Origin: Anaeromassilibacillus sp001305115
Lineage (GTDB): Bacteria; Bacillota; Clostridia; Oscillospirales; Acutalibacteraceae
DNA length: 64,000 nt
Direction of reading: 5' to 3'
NCBI GenBank assembly: GCA_042854365.1
Contig: AP031437.1
Span: 2,480,001 to 2,544,000, forward strand
Shown in pieces: positions 23,609 to 32,996 of the stretch; position 1 is the first letter of the stretch, and the number at the start of each line of letters is the position of its first letter. The position numbers were made by a program, and so were the translations under genes. Below the pieces are notes generated by a model that had not been told where the DNA came from, searched no databases, and was given only the letters and a program-made list of their open reading frames with translations.

Positions 23609-23643
23609 CAAAAACGGCCATACGAGAGGCCCCCATATGGCCG
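23609..23643 (-). terminator. Terminator after the ClpE-like gene
   Basis: On the minus strand CGGCCATA and TATGGCCG pair around a 13-base loop and are followed by GTTTTTGG, about 75 bases after the clp stop codon. Confidence 0.65.
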
Positions 23644-23716
23644 AATCTGAATCTGTGTTCATACGCTAACGCCAAACAAGCTCTTTATCGTTAAAGAGAT
23701 TCCGTTGACTCGTTTA

Positions 23717-26002
23717 TTATTCCATCGTTTCCATCCGCAATTCTTCATCCGCTGTCAATGCAATACCAAACAATGGCTGTTCGAAGTGCTCCACCACCAA
23801 GGAGGCAATCTGGTCCTCCACCTTACGCCGAATCAAATTGCGCAGATCGCGCGCACCGCTTTTTCCGCCAATAGCATGTTTTGCCAACCAGCCGGTAGCC
23901 TTTTCATCGTAAACAAAACGAATATGACGTTCCTTGAGAGAAAGTACATATTCATCCAACATCAGGGCGGCAATCTTCTCAAAATCCTCTACCGTGAGCT
24001 GGCGGAAGACAATCACTTCATCTACACGGCTGAGAAATTCCGGACGCAGGAATTCGGAGAGCGCTTTCATTGCCTTTTCCTTCGTTACATCGGCATCACT
24101 GCGCGCAAAGCCGAGCGCCCCTTCCTTTTTCTCACTGCCGGCGTTTGAGGTCATCACTATGACCGTATTCTCAAAATTGACATTGCGTCCATGGGCGTCC
24201 GTAATATGGCCCTCGTCGAGAATTTGCAAAAGAATATTCATGACGTCCGGATGCGCTTTCTCAATTTCATCGAACAGAAGAACCGAATACGGACGGCGGC
24301 GAACCTTTTCGGTCACCTGTCCAGCCTCATCGTATCCGACATACCCCGGAGGCGAACCGATGATCCGGGACACCGAATGCTTCTCCATGAACTCCGACAT
24401 ATCTAGGCGAATCAAAGTCTCTGGGGTATCGAAAAGTTCCTGAGAGAGCACCTTCACCAATTCGGTTTTTCCCACCCCGGTCGGGCCAACAAAAATAAAG
24501 GACGCAGGCCGGCGGCGAGGGCTGATCTGTACCCGGCTACGGCGAATCGCAGCTGCAATTGCGGAAACCGCTTCCTGCTGGCCGATAATCTTGGTGTTCA
24601 ATACGCTCTCTAGATCAGCAAGCTTTTTAAGCTCATTTTCCTGGATACGGCTGGCAGGAATCCCCGTCCAAAGCTCGATCACCTTGGCCAGATCCGCCTC
24701 CTCAACCTCCGCGCCCAAAGCCGCTGGAGCGAGTTCCTTCACTTTTTCATCCGCCTGAGAAATCTCATAGCGCAACTTTGCAAGCGCTTCATAATCGATC
24801 TCTCCACCATCATTCGTTATATCGTCCTCGTCTTGCCGCATCTTTTCCAGTTCTGCGGTCAAACGGTCATATTCGGCCATCGGGAGATTGCGCAGAGCTG
24901 CACAGGCACAGGCCTCATCCAACAGATCAATGGCCTTGTCGGGAAGGAAACGGTCGTTGATATAACGCTCTGAAAGGACCACCGTACGGCGCACCAGGGT
25001 ATCCGGCACGCGTACACGATGATACGACTCATAATAGGATTTAATACCCATCAATACATCCACCGTTTCATCAACCGACGGCTCTGCAATGGTTACAGGC
25101 TGGAAGCGGCGCTCTAAGGCCGCGTCCTTCTCAATGTATTTGCGGTATTCCACAAAGGTTGTAGCGCCAATCACCTGGATTTCACCGCGGGATAGAGCGG
25201 GCTTGAGAATATTTGCCGCATTCATCGAACCCTCTGCATCCCCAGTCCCTACCAAGTTGTGCACTTCGTCAATAAACAGGATAATGTTTCCCTCTGCTTT
25301 TACTTCGTCGACCAAACTCTTAATGCGGCTTTCAAACTGGCCTCGGAACTGGGTCCCTGCCACCAGCGCAGTGAGGTCGAGGAGATGAATCTCCTTGGAC
25401 TTTAAGCGCGCTGGGACATCGCCAGAGGCAATTCGCAATGCTAATCCTTCTGCAACCGCTGTTTTGCCTACGCCGGGCTCGCCGATCAGACAGGGATTAT
25501 TCTTTGTGCGGCGGCTCAAAATCTGTACCACCCGCGAAATCTCCTTATCCCTTCCAATAATCTTATCAATTTCACCCTTGCGCGCCTTTGCAGTCAAATC
25601 GGTACAATACGTATCCAACGCCTTGCGCTTTGTCTTATGCTTTTCGCGCTTGTCACGCTTTGGCGCAGACGGAGGGGGCGGCGTCTCCCCGCTGCTCTTC
25701 TGCGGATTCGCCATATCCGAAAAGATATTTTGTAAAAATGGGAAAGTCGCTGCACCACCGGGCGTAAAACCTTCTTCGCTGTTCTCATTGTTGCTCTCTG
25801 GGTTCATCAGACTGCTGAACTCGGACTCCATTGCCTCCATCTGTTCTTCTGTGATCCCCATTTTTTCCATCAAATCATTCACCGGTTTAATTCCCAGTTC
25901 CTTGGCACAAACCAGGCAAAGCCCCTTGCTCTCCTGTGCGTTTACCGTGGGCGAAATAAACACGACAGCCGGGCGCTTATGACATCTCGAACACATCATC
26001 AT
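23717..26002 (-). CDS. clpE: ATP-dependent Clp protease ATP-binding subunit, ClpE-like
   Basis: About 761 residues from the ATG run at 26002. The N-terminus CSRCHKRPAVVF...GLCLVCAKELG is a four-cysteine zinc finger, the mark of ClpE rather than ClpC; the double Clp-N repeat of ClpC is absent. Two AAA+ modules follow: D1 with GEPGVGKTAVAEG and D2 with GPTGVGKTELVK, linked by a middle region (LTAELEKMRQDEDD). Walker B and sensor motifs (LFIDEVHNL, LLFDEIEKAHPD) are intact. It should unfold proteins for ClpP. I saw no CtsR-type operator upstream. A longer in-frame reading to 26131 has no ribosome binding site. Confidence 0.92.
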   Translation of the reverse strand: MMMCSRCHKRPAVVFISPTVNAQESKGLCLVCAKELGIKPVNDLMEKMGITEEQMEAMESEFSSLMNPESNNENSEEGFTPGGAATFPFLQNIFSDMANPQKSSGETPPPPSAPKRDKREKHKTKRKALDTYCTDLTAKARKGEIDKIIGRDKEISRVVQILSRRTKNNPCLIGEPGVGKTAVAEGLALRIASGDVPARLKSKEIHLLDLTALVAGTQFRGQFESRIKSLVDEVKAEGNIILFIDEVHNLVGTGDAEGSMNAANILKPALSRGEIQVIGATTFVEYRKYIEKDAALERRFQPVTIAEPSVDETVDVLMGIKSYYESYHRVRVPDTLVRRTVVLSERYINDRFLPDKAIDLLDEACACAALRNLPMAEYDRLTAELEKMRQDEDDITNDGGEIDYEALAKLRYEISQADEKVKELAPAALGAEVEEADLAKVIELWTGIPASRIQENELKKLADLESVLNTKIIGQQEAVSAIAAAIRRSRVQISPRRRPASFIFVGPTGVGKTELVKVLSQELFDTPETLIRLDMSEFMEKHSVSRIIGSPPGYVGYDEAGQVTEKVRRRPYSVLLFDEIEKAHPDVMNILLQILDEGHITDAHGRNVNFENTVIVMTSNAGSEKKEGALGFARSDADVTKEKAMKALSEFLRPEFLSRVDEVIVFRQLTVEDFEKIAALMLDEYVLSLKERHIRFVYDEKATGWLAKHAIGGKSGARDLRNLIRRKVEDQIASLVVEHFEQPLFGIALTADEELRMETME

Positions 26003-26188
26003 ATTGCAATCACTTCTTTTTCTAAAAATATAAAAGGTTCCGGGGAACAACCAACCGGAAATTTCACCAATGGCTGGTTTGTACTGATCTGTACCCAGTG
26101 AGTGGATACCATCCAAGTGCGGCCGAACCATCCCCTTGGAATATTCGGAAACGCCGTCCGCGGCCTTCGGACGGCGTTAATTGTCAAA

Positions 26189-26809
26189 TTATTGCTTCTT
26201 TGCAGACTTTTTGGCACGAATATCCGCCTTCAAATCGATGGCATCTTTCGGGTCTGTAGAATGCAGAAGCTGCAAAAAAATCTTAAAGTATTGGATAAAA
26301 GCATAGATCATAAATGCCGCTGTCACAGAAAGCAACGTGACCGTCACTGCGAGGTTTTCGATCTGGAAAAACCCCTTTAGGGACACAATGACGACAAATG
26401 AAAAATAAAAAAGAATGGTTGCCACCTTGCCATACCATTTGGAGCCGGTGGGCCTTTTCTTCTTTTTCAGGACCAAGAAAGATCCTGCCACCAACATCAA
26501 AAGTTCCTTAACAATAAAGATCGCTAAAAGTGGAATCAAGACCGGCTGCTCAATTGCCAAACATACAGCCACTGTCCCCTGTGTCAGCTTATCGGCAACT
26601 GGATCTAACATTTTTCCTAACTCGGTGATCTGATGGAACTTTCGCGCAATCATGCCATCAAACATATCCGAAAGCCCGGAGAGAACAAGGCAGGCGGCAG
26701 CTGGTACGATCTGATCGTGTAAAAAGTAATAGACAAACGGCACAATCAGCACAATTCGAAACAGAGAAAGTGCATTTGGTACATTGATATTCTTATTCCA
26801 GTTTTTCAT
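26189..26809 (-). CDS. pgsA: CDP-alcohol phosphatidyltransferase (phosphatidylglycerophosphate synthase-like)
   Basis: A 206-residue membrane enzyme with the CDP-alcohol phosphotransferase signature SDMFDGMIARKFHQITELGKMLDPVADK (residues about 46-73), containing the D-G-A-R...G...D...D pattern. Several hydrophobic helices surround it, and it ends in a Lys/Ala-rich cytoplasmic tail (DIRAKKSAKKQ). It most likely joins CDP-diacylglycerol and glycerol-3-phosphate to make phosphatidylglycerophosphate, the first step to phosphatidylglycerol and cardiolipin. Another head-group alcohol cannot be excluded. It sits upstream of the clpE-like gene and downstream of cvpA on the same strand. Confidence 0.85.
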   Translation of the reverse strand: MKNWNKNINVPNALSLFRIVLIVPFVYYFLHDQIVPAAACLVLSGLSDMFDGMIARKFHQITELGKMLDPVADKLTQGTVAVCLAIEQPVLIPLLAIFIVKELLMLVAGSFLVLKKKKRPTGSKWYGKVATILFYFSFVVIVSLKGFFQIENLAVTVTLLSVTAAFMIYAFIQYFKIFLQLLHSTDPKDAIDLKADIRAKKSAKKQ

Positions 26810-26887
26810 TCCTCACAAGCCTTTCCGGGCTGATGCCGCCGGATGCGACAGAGTCCGCTGCAAAATATGCACGCGCTGTTTCAGCGC

Positions 26888-27436
26888 TTACAAGGCGCCT
26901 CCGACCCCTTTCAAAAAGTCTTCCACGTGGAACAGGGAATAAACCGGATTATGCGCAGAAACAAAATGAAAAATATACGAGGTGGTAAAAAGCTCCTGTT
27001 CGTCCAAGGGGCCATTCTCCAATTCGAAAATAGGACCTGCCAACTGCACGAAAGAGCACAAGAGCAGAACAACAACGACACCCTTAAATGCCCCAAACAA
27101 ACCGCCCAACAGGCTGTTGGCCAAATGTAACAGAGGCAGACGGCAAACAGCACTGACTGCCGAGGCTGTGATCCGTACCAACATTTGCAGCAGAACGAAT
27201 ACGATTGCAGTGGCAATTACACGCAAAAAATAGTATTCCGCTGGCGAAGGACTGCGTGCCTGTAGAAACAGATCTGCCAACCCGTCCGCCACCAGGCCCG
27301 CGAGCACTACTGAGGCAACCACTGCGAACAAATACCCAACAAATTCTACCAATGTACGCATCAAGCCGGCACGATAACCGGCGACGATAAAACAAAGTAC
27401 AATCGCCGCAAAAGCGGCGTCCAATACCAGCCCCAC
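26888..27436 (-). CDS. CvpA family membrane protein
   Basis: About 182 residues starting at GTG 27436, selected because GGGAGGAAACGA lies directly upstream. Four hydrophobic segments (AAFAAIVLCFIVAGYRAGL, VGYLFAVVASVVLAGLVA, VIATAIVFVLLQMLV, LGGLFGAFKGVVVVLLLCSFV) show the CvpA/colicin V production family pattern, including the characteristic GxxxG-containing NSLLGGLFGAFKG. CvpA proteins are implicated in envelope integrity and secretion in proteobacteria; in Firmicutes their role is unclear. Confidence 0.85.
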   Translation of the reverse strand: MGLVLDAAFAAIVLCFIVAGYRAGLMRTLVEFVGYLFAVVASVVLAGLVADGLADLFLQARSPSPAEYYFLRVIATAIVFVLLQMLVRITASAVSAVCRLPLLHLANSLLGGLFGAFKGVVVVLLLCSFVQLAGPIFELENGPLDEQELFTTSYIFHFVSAHNPVYSLFHVEDFLKGVGGAL

Positions 27437-27596
27437 TCGTTTCCTCCCAATGTCATCCAATTTTCCCGAAAGCCACTTCCTTCTGAAAGGGAAGTACGGA
27501 AATCACCAGATTAATATAGCACAAAAAGGCGATAAACACAAGTTTTCGTTCAAATGTTCATATTCCGTTCACTAAGGCTGCATGCGGTTCCCGGGC

Positions 27597-28853
27597 TTAA
27601 CCTGCATTGAGATCGACATAACGAAGTTCTGAAATACCAAGTACATAAGCCTTACTCTCACTGGCCAGCGCCACGGCCTTAGCATCGTTTCCCGCATCCA
27701 CCGTTGCAACCGGATTTCCCCCTACTGCGGAATAAGCGTAGATCGTTCCATTGACCAGGACTGCTACGGTATCCCCATAGAGCGAAACCGAGCGAACTTC
27801 TCCGGGAACGGAAAGGCTGGCTAGTTCCTTGCCATCGCCGCCCAACACCACCACCCGGCTGCTCGCCGCACTGTCAAACGCGGCCAAACAGAGCACTGTC
27901 CGGCCACTGTCCACAGTATATGCCGAAAGCTGCATGCCCTGATAGTCGTAATTAACTTTGGATTGTGTCGTTGTATTGATGATCGCGGTCATTTTATCTC
28001 CAATTGCAGAGACTGTCCCGTCAGCACTCCAATAGGAATCCAACATCATATTTTCCGTATAGGCAGCGAACGGTTCAACCGCCTCTTCCGAATGAAAATC
28101 TAGCAGATATACCGCAGACGTCAACCCACCATCCAACGCAGATAACGCTGTGACCGCTGCATGGGAGCCAGATGGGTCCAACGCGATCGAGGTGGGATAA
28201 TAATCTGCAAACCAATACTGGAATTTGGCCTTTCCGTCCGGCTTATAGGCAGTCAACTTTCCACAATAGCCGTCTGCCTGGGTCGCAAAGGCATAATGCC
28301 CATCTTCGGACAATGAACCTGCAAAGATATTTCCCTCTGCGTTCTGTTTGGCGATGGTTTTTGTACGGCTCTCAATCTGATAACCAGTCCCACCCAAATT
28401 ATAAATCAACGTGCGGGAACCATTTGTCTTCATCACTGGTTCACTGAAACTGTGCTGACGGCTTGCCAGCTCTTTTGCTGAGGAATTGTAGATCGAAAGA
28501 TCCGTATCGCTCACCACAATGAGTTCCTTATTCACAGAAAGAAAGTTTTTTGGTTCCACAACCGTCCCTGCAATTGGCTGTGGAAATCCATCCCCTACGC
28601 CAATGCCTACCACGCGGTCCTGCACCCATTCCATTACTCGGTCAGGGGCCAGATTCTGCCGGTTAAACCACAACAACATCCCAACCACGCTTAAAATCAA
28701 TATGAGCAGAACCCTATAAACCCATCCAGGAATTTTATGCGTGCGGTTTTGTTTTTCGCGGCGCTTGGCACGCCGTTTGGCAATCTGTTCGGCATGGCGG
28801 TCGTGTTTGGCCACATCGATCTCGCCCGTGGCAAAGCGTTTTCCCTGGCTCAT
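27597..28853 (-). CDS. DUF5711 family membrane-anchored beta-propeller-like protein
   Basis: About 418 residues from ATG 28853, with GGAGAGGGACC upstream. The order is a strongly basic cytoplasmic N-terminus (RHAEQIAKRRAKRREKQNR), one membrane helix (VYRVLLILILSVVGMLLWF), then a long extracytoplasmic region with repeated beta-strand pairs such as LLDFHSEEAVEPFAAY and ALDPSGSHAAVTALSA, typical of WD40/PQQ-like propellers. It matches the DUF5711 family, common in Clostridia. The start overlaps the truA stop by four bases (ATGA), so it is translationally coupled to truA. Its role is unknown. Confidence 0.8.
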   Translation of the reverse strand: MSQGKRFATGEIDVAKHDRHAEQIAKRRAKRREKQNRTHKIPGWVYRVLLILILSVVGMLLWFNRQNLAPDRVMEWVQDRVVGIGVGDGFPQPIAGTVVEPKNFLSVNKELIVVSDTDLSIYNSSAKELASRQHSFSEPVMKTNGSRTLIYNLGGTGYQIESRTKTIAKQNAEGNIFAGSLSEDGHYAFATQADGYCGKLTAYKPDGKAKFQYWFADYYPTSIALDPSGSHAAVTALSALDGGLTSAVYLLDFHSEEAVEPFAAYTENMMLDSYWSADGTVSAIGDKMTAIINTTTQSKVNYDYQGMQLSAYTVDSGRTVLCLAAFDSAASSRVVVLGGDGKELASLSVPGEVRSVSLYGDTVAVLVNGTIYAYSAVGGNPVATVDAGNDAKAVALASESKAYVLGISELRYVDLNAG

Positions 28854-29602
28854 ACTGGTCCCTCTCCATAAAACACGCGGTTCAGATACAAACCACACGG
28901 GGGGGCGGTTGGTCCTGCCGTCGTACGGTCACGTGCAGCCAAAATCTCTGGAATCTGTTCCGGCTGTAACTTATCTTGGGCCACATACAGCAGCGTCCCC
29001 ACCATGATCCGCACCATGTTGTACAAAAAGCCATCGGCCGCCACAGTAAAGGTCACTAAACCCCCATCCCTCTGAATGTTTGCGCGCGTAACCGTCCGGC
29101 ACATATCGCCGCGTTCGCGGGCATCCGACGTACAGAACGATGTAAAGTCATGCCTTCCAATATAATGGACTGCCGCTGCATTCATCCGGTCTAAATCCAA
29201 AGGATACCAATAATGAAGCGCCCGGTTCCGCAGGAAAGGATTGCGGACCGGTTCGTTCCAAATCTTATAAATATACTCCTTGCCGAGGCAGGAATAGCGC
29301 GCATGGAAATCCATTGGCACCTCCCGGCAGTCCTGTACGGCAATGTCTTCTGGCAAAAAGTGATTTAAAGCGTTGAGCAACCGCTCACAGGGAATGGAAT
29401 GTGCTGTTTTCAGGCTGATACAGTACTGATTGGCATGCACACCCGAATCCGTACGGCTGCATCCCTTGATTTCCGGCTTCTCTGCGGTGATCTTGAAAAG
29501 CGCCTCTTGGAACACCTGTTGCACCGAAACCGCATTATTTTGAATTTGCCAACCATGGTACTGTGCGCCATCGTAACAGAGTGTCAACAAAAGATTGCGC
29601 AT
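28850..29602 (-). CDS. truA: tRNA pseudouridine synthase A
   Basis: A 250-residue protein with the TruA catalytic motif GCSRTDSGVHANQY, whose aspartate attacks uridines 38-40 in the anticodon arm, and the N-terminal LCYDGAQYHGWQIQ. FLYNMVRIMVGTLLYVAQ is the conserved C-terminal RNA-binding segment. In Clostridia truA commonly follows the ECF genes, and it does so here (ecfT ends 31 bases upstream). Confidence 0.95.
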   Translation of the reverse strand: MRNLLLTLCYDGAQYHGWQIQNNAVSVQQVFQEALFKITAEKPEIKGCSRTDSGVHANQYCISLKTAHSIPCERLLNALNHFLPEDIAVQDCREVPMDFHARYSCLGKEYIYKIWNEPVRNPFLRNRALHYWYPLDLDRMNAAAVHYIGRHDFTSFCTSDARERGDMCRTVTRANIQRDGGLVTFTVAADGFLYNMVRIMVGTLLYVAQDKLQPEQIPEILAARDRTTAGPTAPPCGLYLNRVFYGEGPV

Positions 29603-29632
29603 ACGCTTTTCCTCCTCTCGGGAATGATAACA

Positions 29633-30448
29633 TCACAAAGTTGCCGGCACAAATAGGTTTAATACGATAACCAGAGCACAAATTGCCACCGAGATTGCAA
29701 TCGCCCAGCCGTCGCGTGTGGCCATATGCAGCTGTTTCATCTTAGTCCGGCCTTCCCCTCCATGATAGCAACGACACTCCATTGCCATGGCCAAATCATA
29801 TGCCCGGCGGAAGGAAGACACAAAAAGGGGAATCAAGATCGGAATCAGCGCCTTGATCCGCTGCATCAGCCCACCGCTTTCCAGATCGGCGCCGCGCGCC
29901 TTCTGTGCGCTCATGATCTTGTCCGTCTCTTCAAGAAGCGTTGGGACAAAGCGCAGTGCAATGGTCATCATCATGGCAATTTCGTGGACTTTGACATGCA
30001 ACACCTTTAACGGCCGCATAATGCGCTCTAAAGCGTCTGTCAACTCTGTAGGCGTCGTTGTAAAGGTCAGCACAGCGCTGAAAAGGATCAAACTCATGAT
30101 ACGGATTGCAATAAAAATCGCATTTTGAATGCCGTTCATAGTGATCTGCATAAAACCGAACAGCGTCACCAACGGCTCTCCTGTCCCATAAAACAGGTTC
30201 AGGACACCGGTAAAAATGACGATAAACAGCACTGCTTTCAGGCTCTTAAAGTATTGCTTGACCGGAACCCCGGAACTCACCATCACGCCTATTTCCAGCG
30301 CGATCATGAGAAATAATCCGGCAAAGTTGCGCGCAACAAAGACAAATACAATAAATAAAAAGGTCAAGATAACCTTAATCCGCGGGTCCAAACGATGGAT
30401 CACCGATTTGGCGGGAAAATACTGTCCCAGAGTGACGTCTCTAACCAT
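29633..30448 (-). CDS. ecfT: ECF transporter transmembrane (T) component
   Basis: A 271-residue membrane protein with GQYFPAKSVIHRLDPRIKVILTF at the N-terminus, hydrophobic segments in the EcfT pattern, and the two coupling-helix signatures ARG-type: AQKARGADLESGG and the later SSFRRAYDLAMAMECRCY region that contacts the ATPases. Together with EcfA1 and EcfA2 it forms the shared energising module for vitamin-binding S components. Its start overlaps the ecfA2 end by eight bases. No S component is encoded in the window, which is normal for group II ECF systems. Confidence 0.93.
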   Translation of the reverse strand: MVRDVTLGQYFPAKSVIHRLDPRIKVILTFLFIVFVFVARNFAGLFLMIALEIGVMVSSGVPVKQYFKSLKAVLFIVIFTGVLNLFYGTGEPLVTLFGFMQITMNGIQNAIFIAIRIMSLILFSAVLTFTTTPTELTDALERIMRPLKVLHVKVHEIAMMMTIALRFVPTLLEETDKIMSAQKARGADLESGGLMQRIKALIPILIPLFVSSFRRAYDLAMAMECRCYHGGEGRTKMKQLHMATRDGWAIAISVAICALVIVLNLFVPATL

Positions 30449-31307
30449 GCGTGCGTCCTCCTTCCTCCAACAGAGGCATCAGCTGTTTGATCGCCTGTTC
30501 CAACGTAAGGGCCGTTCCCACCGGATACCCATCCTTTTTCAACATTCCAAGAATCTTTGTGATCTGTGGAACCCGCAACCCCATCTGCTCTAGCTCTTCC
30601 CCACGCGCAAAAACGTTCTCCGTCTCATCAAACATGGCCGCCTTTCCCGCGTTCATCACCAGAATCCGATCCGCGGTTCGCGCAATATCCTCCATGCTGT
30701 GGGAAACCAGAAGAATTGTATTGTGTCGAACCTCGTGATAATTCACAATCTGCGACAAAAGCACATCGCGGCCGCGCGGGTCCAACCCCGCTGTAGGCTC
30801 GTCCAAAATCAAAACGTCCGGGTCCATTGCAATCACGCCGGCAATCGCCGCACGGCGTTTTTCCCCGCCGGAAAGCTCAAAGGGGCTTTTTTCCAGAAGT
30901 TCATCTTTCAATCCGACAAATTTCGCCGCATCGCGCGCTCGTTTTTCAATTTCTGCCGGCTCAAGCCCCATATTGGACGGCCCAAAGGAGATATCCTTTA
31001 AGACGGTTTCCTCAAAAAGTTGGTGTTCCGGGTACTGAAACACCATCCCCACCCGAAAGCGTACTGCCCGAATTTTTTTGGGTTCCGCCCAGATGTCTTT
31101 CCCGTCCAGCAGGACTGTCCCCGAGGTTGGGCGCAAAAGTCCATTGAGTTGCTGAATCAACGTAGATTTTCCAGAGCCGGTATGCCCGATCACGCCAATG
31201 AACTCTCCCTGCTCAATGGAGAGGTTCACATGGTCCACCGCCATCTTCTCAAACGGCGTGCCCGTTCCATATGTGTATGTCAGGTCCCTTGTCTCGATAA
31301 TCGCCAT
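30441..31307 (-). CDS. ecfA2: ECF transporter ATPase EcfA2
   Basis: A 288-residue ABC ATPase: Walker A GHTGSGKST, Q loop FQYPEHQLFE, signature ELSGGEKRRAAIAG, Walker B DVLILDEPTAGLDP, H loop VSHSME. The FQYPEHQLFEETV form and the C-terminal extension are typical of EcfA2 (CbiO2). It would pair with EcfA1 to drive vitamin uptake through EcfT. It lies 58 bases after the ecfA1 stop and overlaps ecfT. Confidence 0.94.
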   Translation of the reverse strand: MAIIETRDLTYTYGTGTPFEKMAVDHVNLSIEQGEFIGVIGHTGSGKSTLIQQLNGLLRPTSGTVLLDGKDIWAEPKKIRAVRFRVGMVFQYPEHQLFEETVLKDISFGPSNMGLEPAEIEKRARDAAKFVGLKDELLEKSPFELSGGEKRRAAIAGVIAMDPDVLILDEPTAGLDPRGRDVLLSQIVNYHEVRHNTILLVSHSMEDIARTADRILVMNAGKAAMFDETENVFARGEELEQMGLRVPQITKILGMLKKDGYPVGTALTLEQAIKQLMPLLEEGGRTHG

Positions 31308-31365
31308 AGTGCTTTCTCCAAACCTCCGTCAGATTCCGTTTCATACGGATACCTGCGGATCTATT

Positions 31366-32250
31366 TTATTTCTTGCCGGAAAATTCGTCGCCAACCGGCT
31401 CTTTTAAAATCCGCTCCAATGCAGCCACGCAGTCCTCTTCATTGAGTACACACTCCGGCAGCGGATAACCGCTTGCGCGCAAGCGGTAAATCAGCTCCGT
31501 GGCCTGTGGAACATCCAGCTTATGTTTTTTCAGCAATTCCACATGTGCGAATACTTCTTCCGGTGTTCCCTGCAATAGAATCTGCCCGTTATCCATCACA
31601 ACCACCCGGCTTGCCTGCACTGCTTCGTCCATGTAGTGGGTAATCAGAACAATTGTGATCCCCTTTTCTTGATTCAGCTTATGGATGGTCCGCAGCACCT
31701 CTTCCCGTCCACGCGGGTCCAGCATGGCCGTTGGTTCGTCCAGCACGATGCATTCCGGTTGCATGGCGATGATCCCCGCAATAGCGATGCGTTGCTTTTG
31801 GCCACCCGAAAGTTTATAAGGTGCGTTGAGGCGGTAATCGTACATTTCCACAGCCTTAAGGGCGTCGTCCACACGGCGGCGAATCTCTTCCGGCGCTATG
31901 CCGAGATTCTCCGGGCCAAACGCCACATCCTCCTCGACAATGCTGGCCACCAACTGGTTGTCTGGGTTCTGTAGCACAAGGCCCACGCGGCGGCGAATCT
32001 CATATAAAAGGCTTTCGTCCAGCGTGTCCATCCCCTCCACATACACCCTGCCGCCGGCAGGCAGCAGCATGGCATTGAACATCTTGGCGATGGTGGATTT
32101 TCCAGAACCGTTGTGTCCCAAAAGTGCGACGAACTCCCCCTTCTTGATCTCCAGGTTCACACCCTTGAGTACCTCATGCACCTGGCGGGTTTCGCCGTCT
32201 TCCACCTCATCGTAGGTGAATTTTAGGTCCTTTGTTTGTATAAAAGCCAT
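31366..32250 (-). CDS. ecfA1: ECF transporter ATPase EcfA1
   Basis: A 294-residue ABC ATPase: Walker A GHNGSGKSTIAKM, Q loop LQNPDNQLVASIVEEDVAFGPENLG (the EcfA1 form), signature KLSGGQKQRIAIAG, Walker B CIVLDEPTAMLDP, H loop ITHYMDE. It is first in the ecfA1-ecfA2-ecfT-truA-DUF5711 gene string. The C-terminal region (about residues 215-285) is the regulatory extension seen in ECF ATPases. In many Firmicutes ribosomal protein genes flank this cluster; they are not seen here. Confidence 0.94.
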   Translation of the reverse strand: MAFIQTKDLKFTYDEVEDGETRQVHEVLKGVNLEIKKGEFVALLGHNGSGKSTIAKMFNAMLLPAGGRVYVEGMDTLDESLLYEIRRRVGLVLQNPDNQLVASIVEEDVAFGPENLGIAPEEIRRRVDDALKAVEMYDYRLNAPYKLSGGQKQRIAIAGIIAMQPECIVLDEPTAMLDPRGREEVLRTIHKLNQEKGITIVLITHYMDEAVQASRVVVMDNGQILLQGTPEEVFAHVELLKKHKLDVPQATELIYRLRASGYPLPECVLNEEDCVAALERILKEPVGDEFSGKK

Positions 32251-32293
32251 CTGTTTTTACTCCCTGTATTTGAGCGATTGCGTCAACCGCCGC

Positions 32294-32935
32294 CTATTTT
32301 GCCCACTTTTCGGGCGTATCCAACCATTCCTGCACCCAAGCAAAATACTGCCCCACATGCAGTCCATCCAGCAAAGCATGATGTCCCTGCACAGAAAGCG
32401 GCAAAAGGGTCCGATCTCCCTGGGGAAAATACTTTCCCCAAGAGATTCGCGGAATACTGTCCACCGGATTCATCTGAATGGGATGCGTCAACGAAGTGAA
32501 GGAAACCCATGGAATGGATGTCACATACAGAAGGTCATCCCGCCCGGGCTCGTCCTCAATACAGGCGTCCCCATTTTTAGCCGCCTGTGTTCGCGTCCTG
32601 GCATCTGCCACAAATGCGTGGAAGTCCTCCTGCCACGGTATTGCTACATAGCTAAAGGTATCGTGCCGGGTAAGCACCGTGACAGAGGGCGTCACCTCGT
32701 CGTGCTCCACAATATCCTCCCCTCGAATACGGTAGCGAAACTCCGGTATCGCGTTGGCCGCCCGGCTTGCCACATAGAGGAACGCTGCGAAGAAGGAAAG
32801 CTTCTGCTGTTTCACAAAGTGTGAAAATAGCGTAATGTCCATATTGGCACAAAGATTAAAATGGGGATAACTAAAGGTACGAAAGTAGTCAAAATGATCC
32901 TTTCGGCTCCAATGCGCCTTGTCAATATACTTCAT
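32294..32935 (-). CDS. Chloramphenicol acetyltransferase-like O-acetyltransferase
   Basis: A 213-residue protein from ATG 32935, with GGGAGAGTG upstream, close to the usual CAT length. N-terminal KAHWSRKDHFDYFRTFSYPHFNLCANMDIT and the internal ALLYVASRA-type helix match type A CATs. The active-site segment is GHHALLDGLHVGQYF, with the catalytic histidine kept but LLD instead of the common VCD. It would acetylate chloramphenicol or another hydroxyl compound using acetyl-CoA; actual resistance is not certain, as many chromosomal CAT-like proteins are not resistance enzymes. Base composition is like its neighbours, so there is no sign of recent transfer. Confidence 0.8.
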   Translation of the reverse strand: MKYIDKAHWSRKDHFDYFRTFSYPHFNLCANMDITLFSHFVKQQKLSFFAAFLYVASRAANAIPEFRYRIRGEDIVEHDEVTPSVTVLTRHDTFSYVAIPWQEDFHAFVADARTRTQAAKNGDACIEDEPGRDDLLYVTSIPWVSFTSLTHPIQMNPVDSIPRISWGKYFPQGDRTLLPLSVQGHHALLDGLHVGQYFAWVQEWLDTPEKWAK

Positions 32936-32996
32936 TTCACACTCTCCCAAATCCAAGATGTTAAAATTTAGTAAAATAATACTATCTGTTGTCGAA

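Noticed and set aside
23465..23700. Possible additional RNA gene between tRNA-Gly and the ClpE-like gene
   Set aside because: Only a terminator hairpin was found; no cloverleaf or conserved RNA motif.
26003..26131. N-terminal extension of the ClpE-like protein
   Set aside because: The frame is open, but the zinc-finger start at 26002 fits the family and the extension has no ribosome site.
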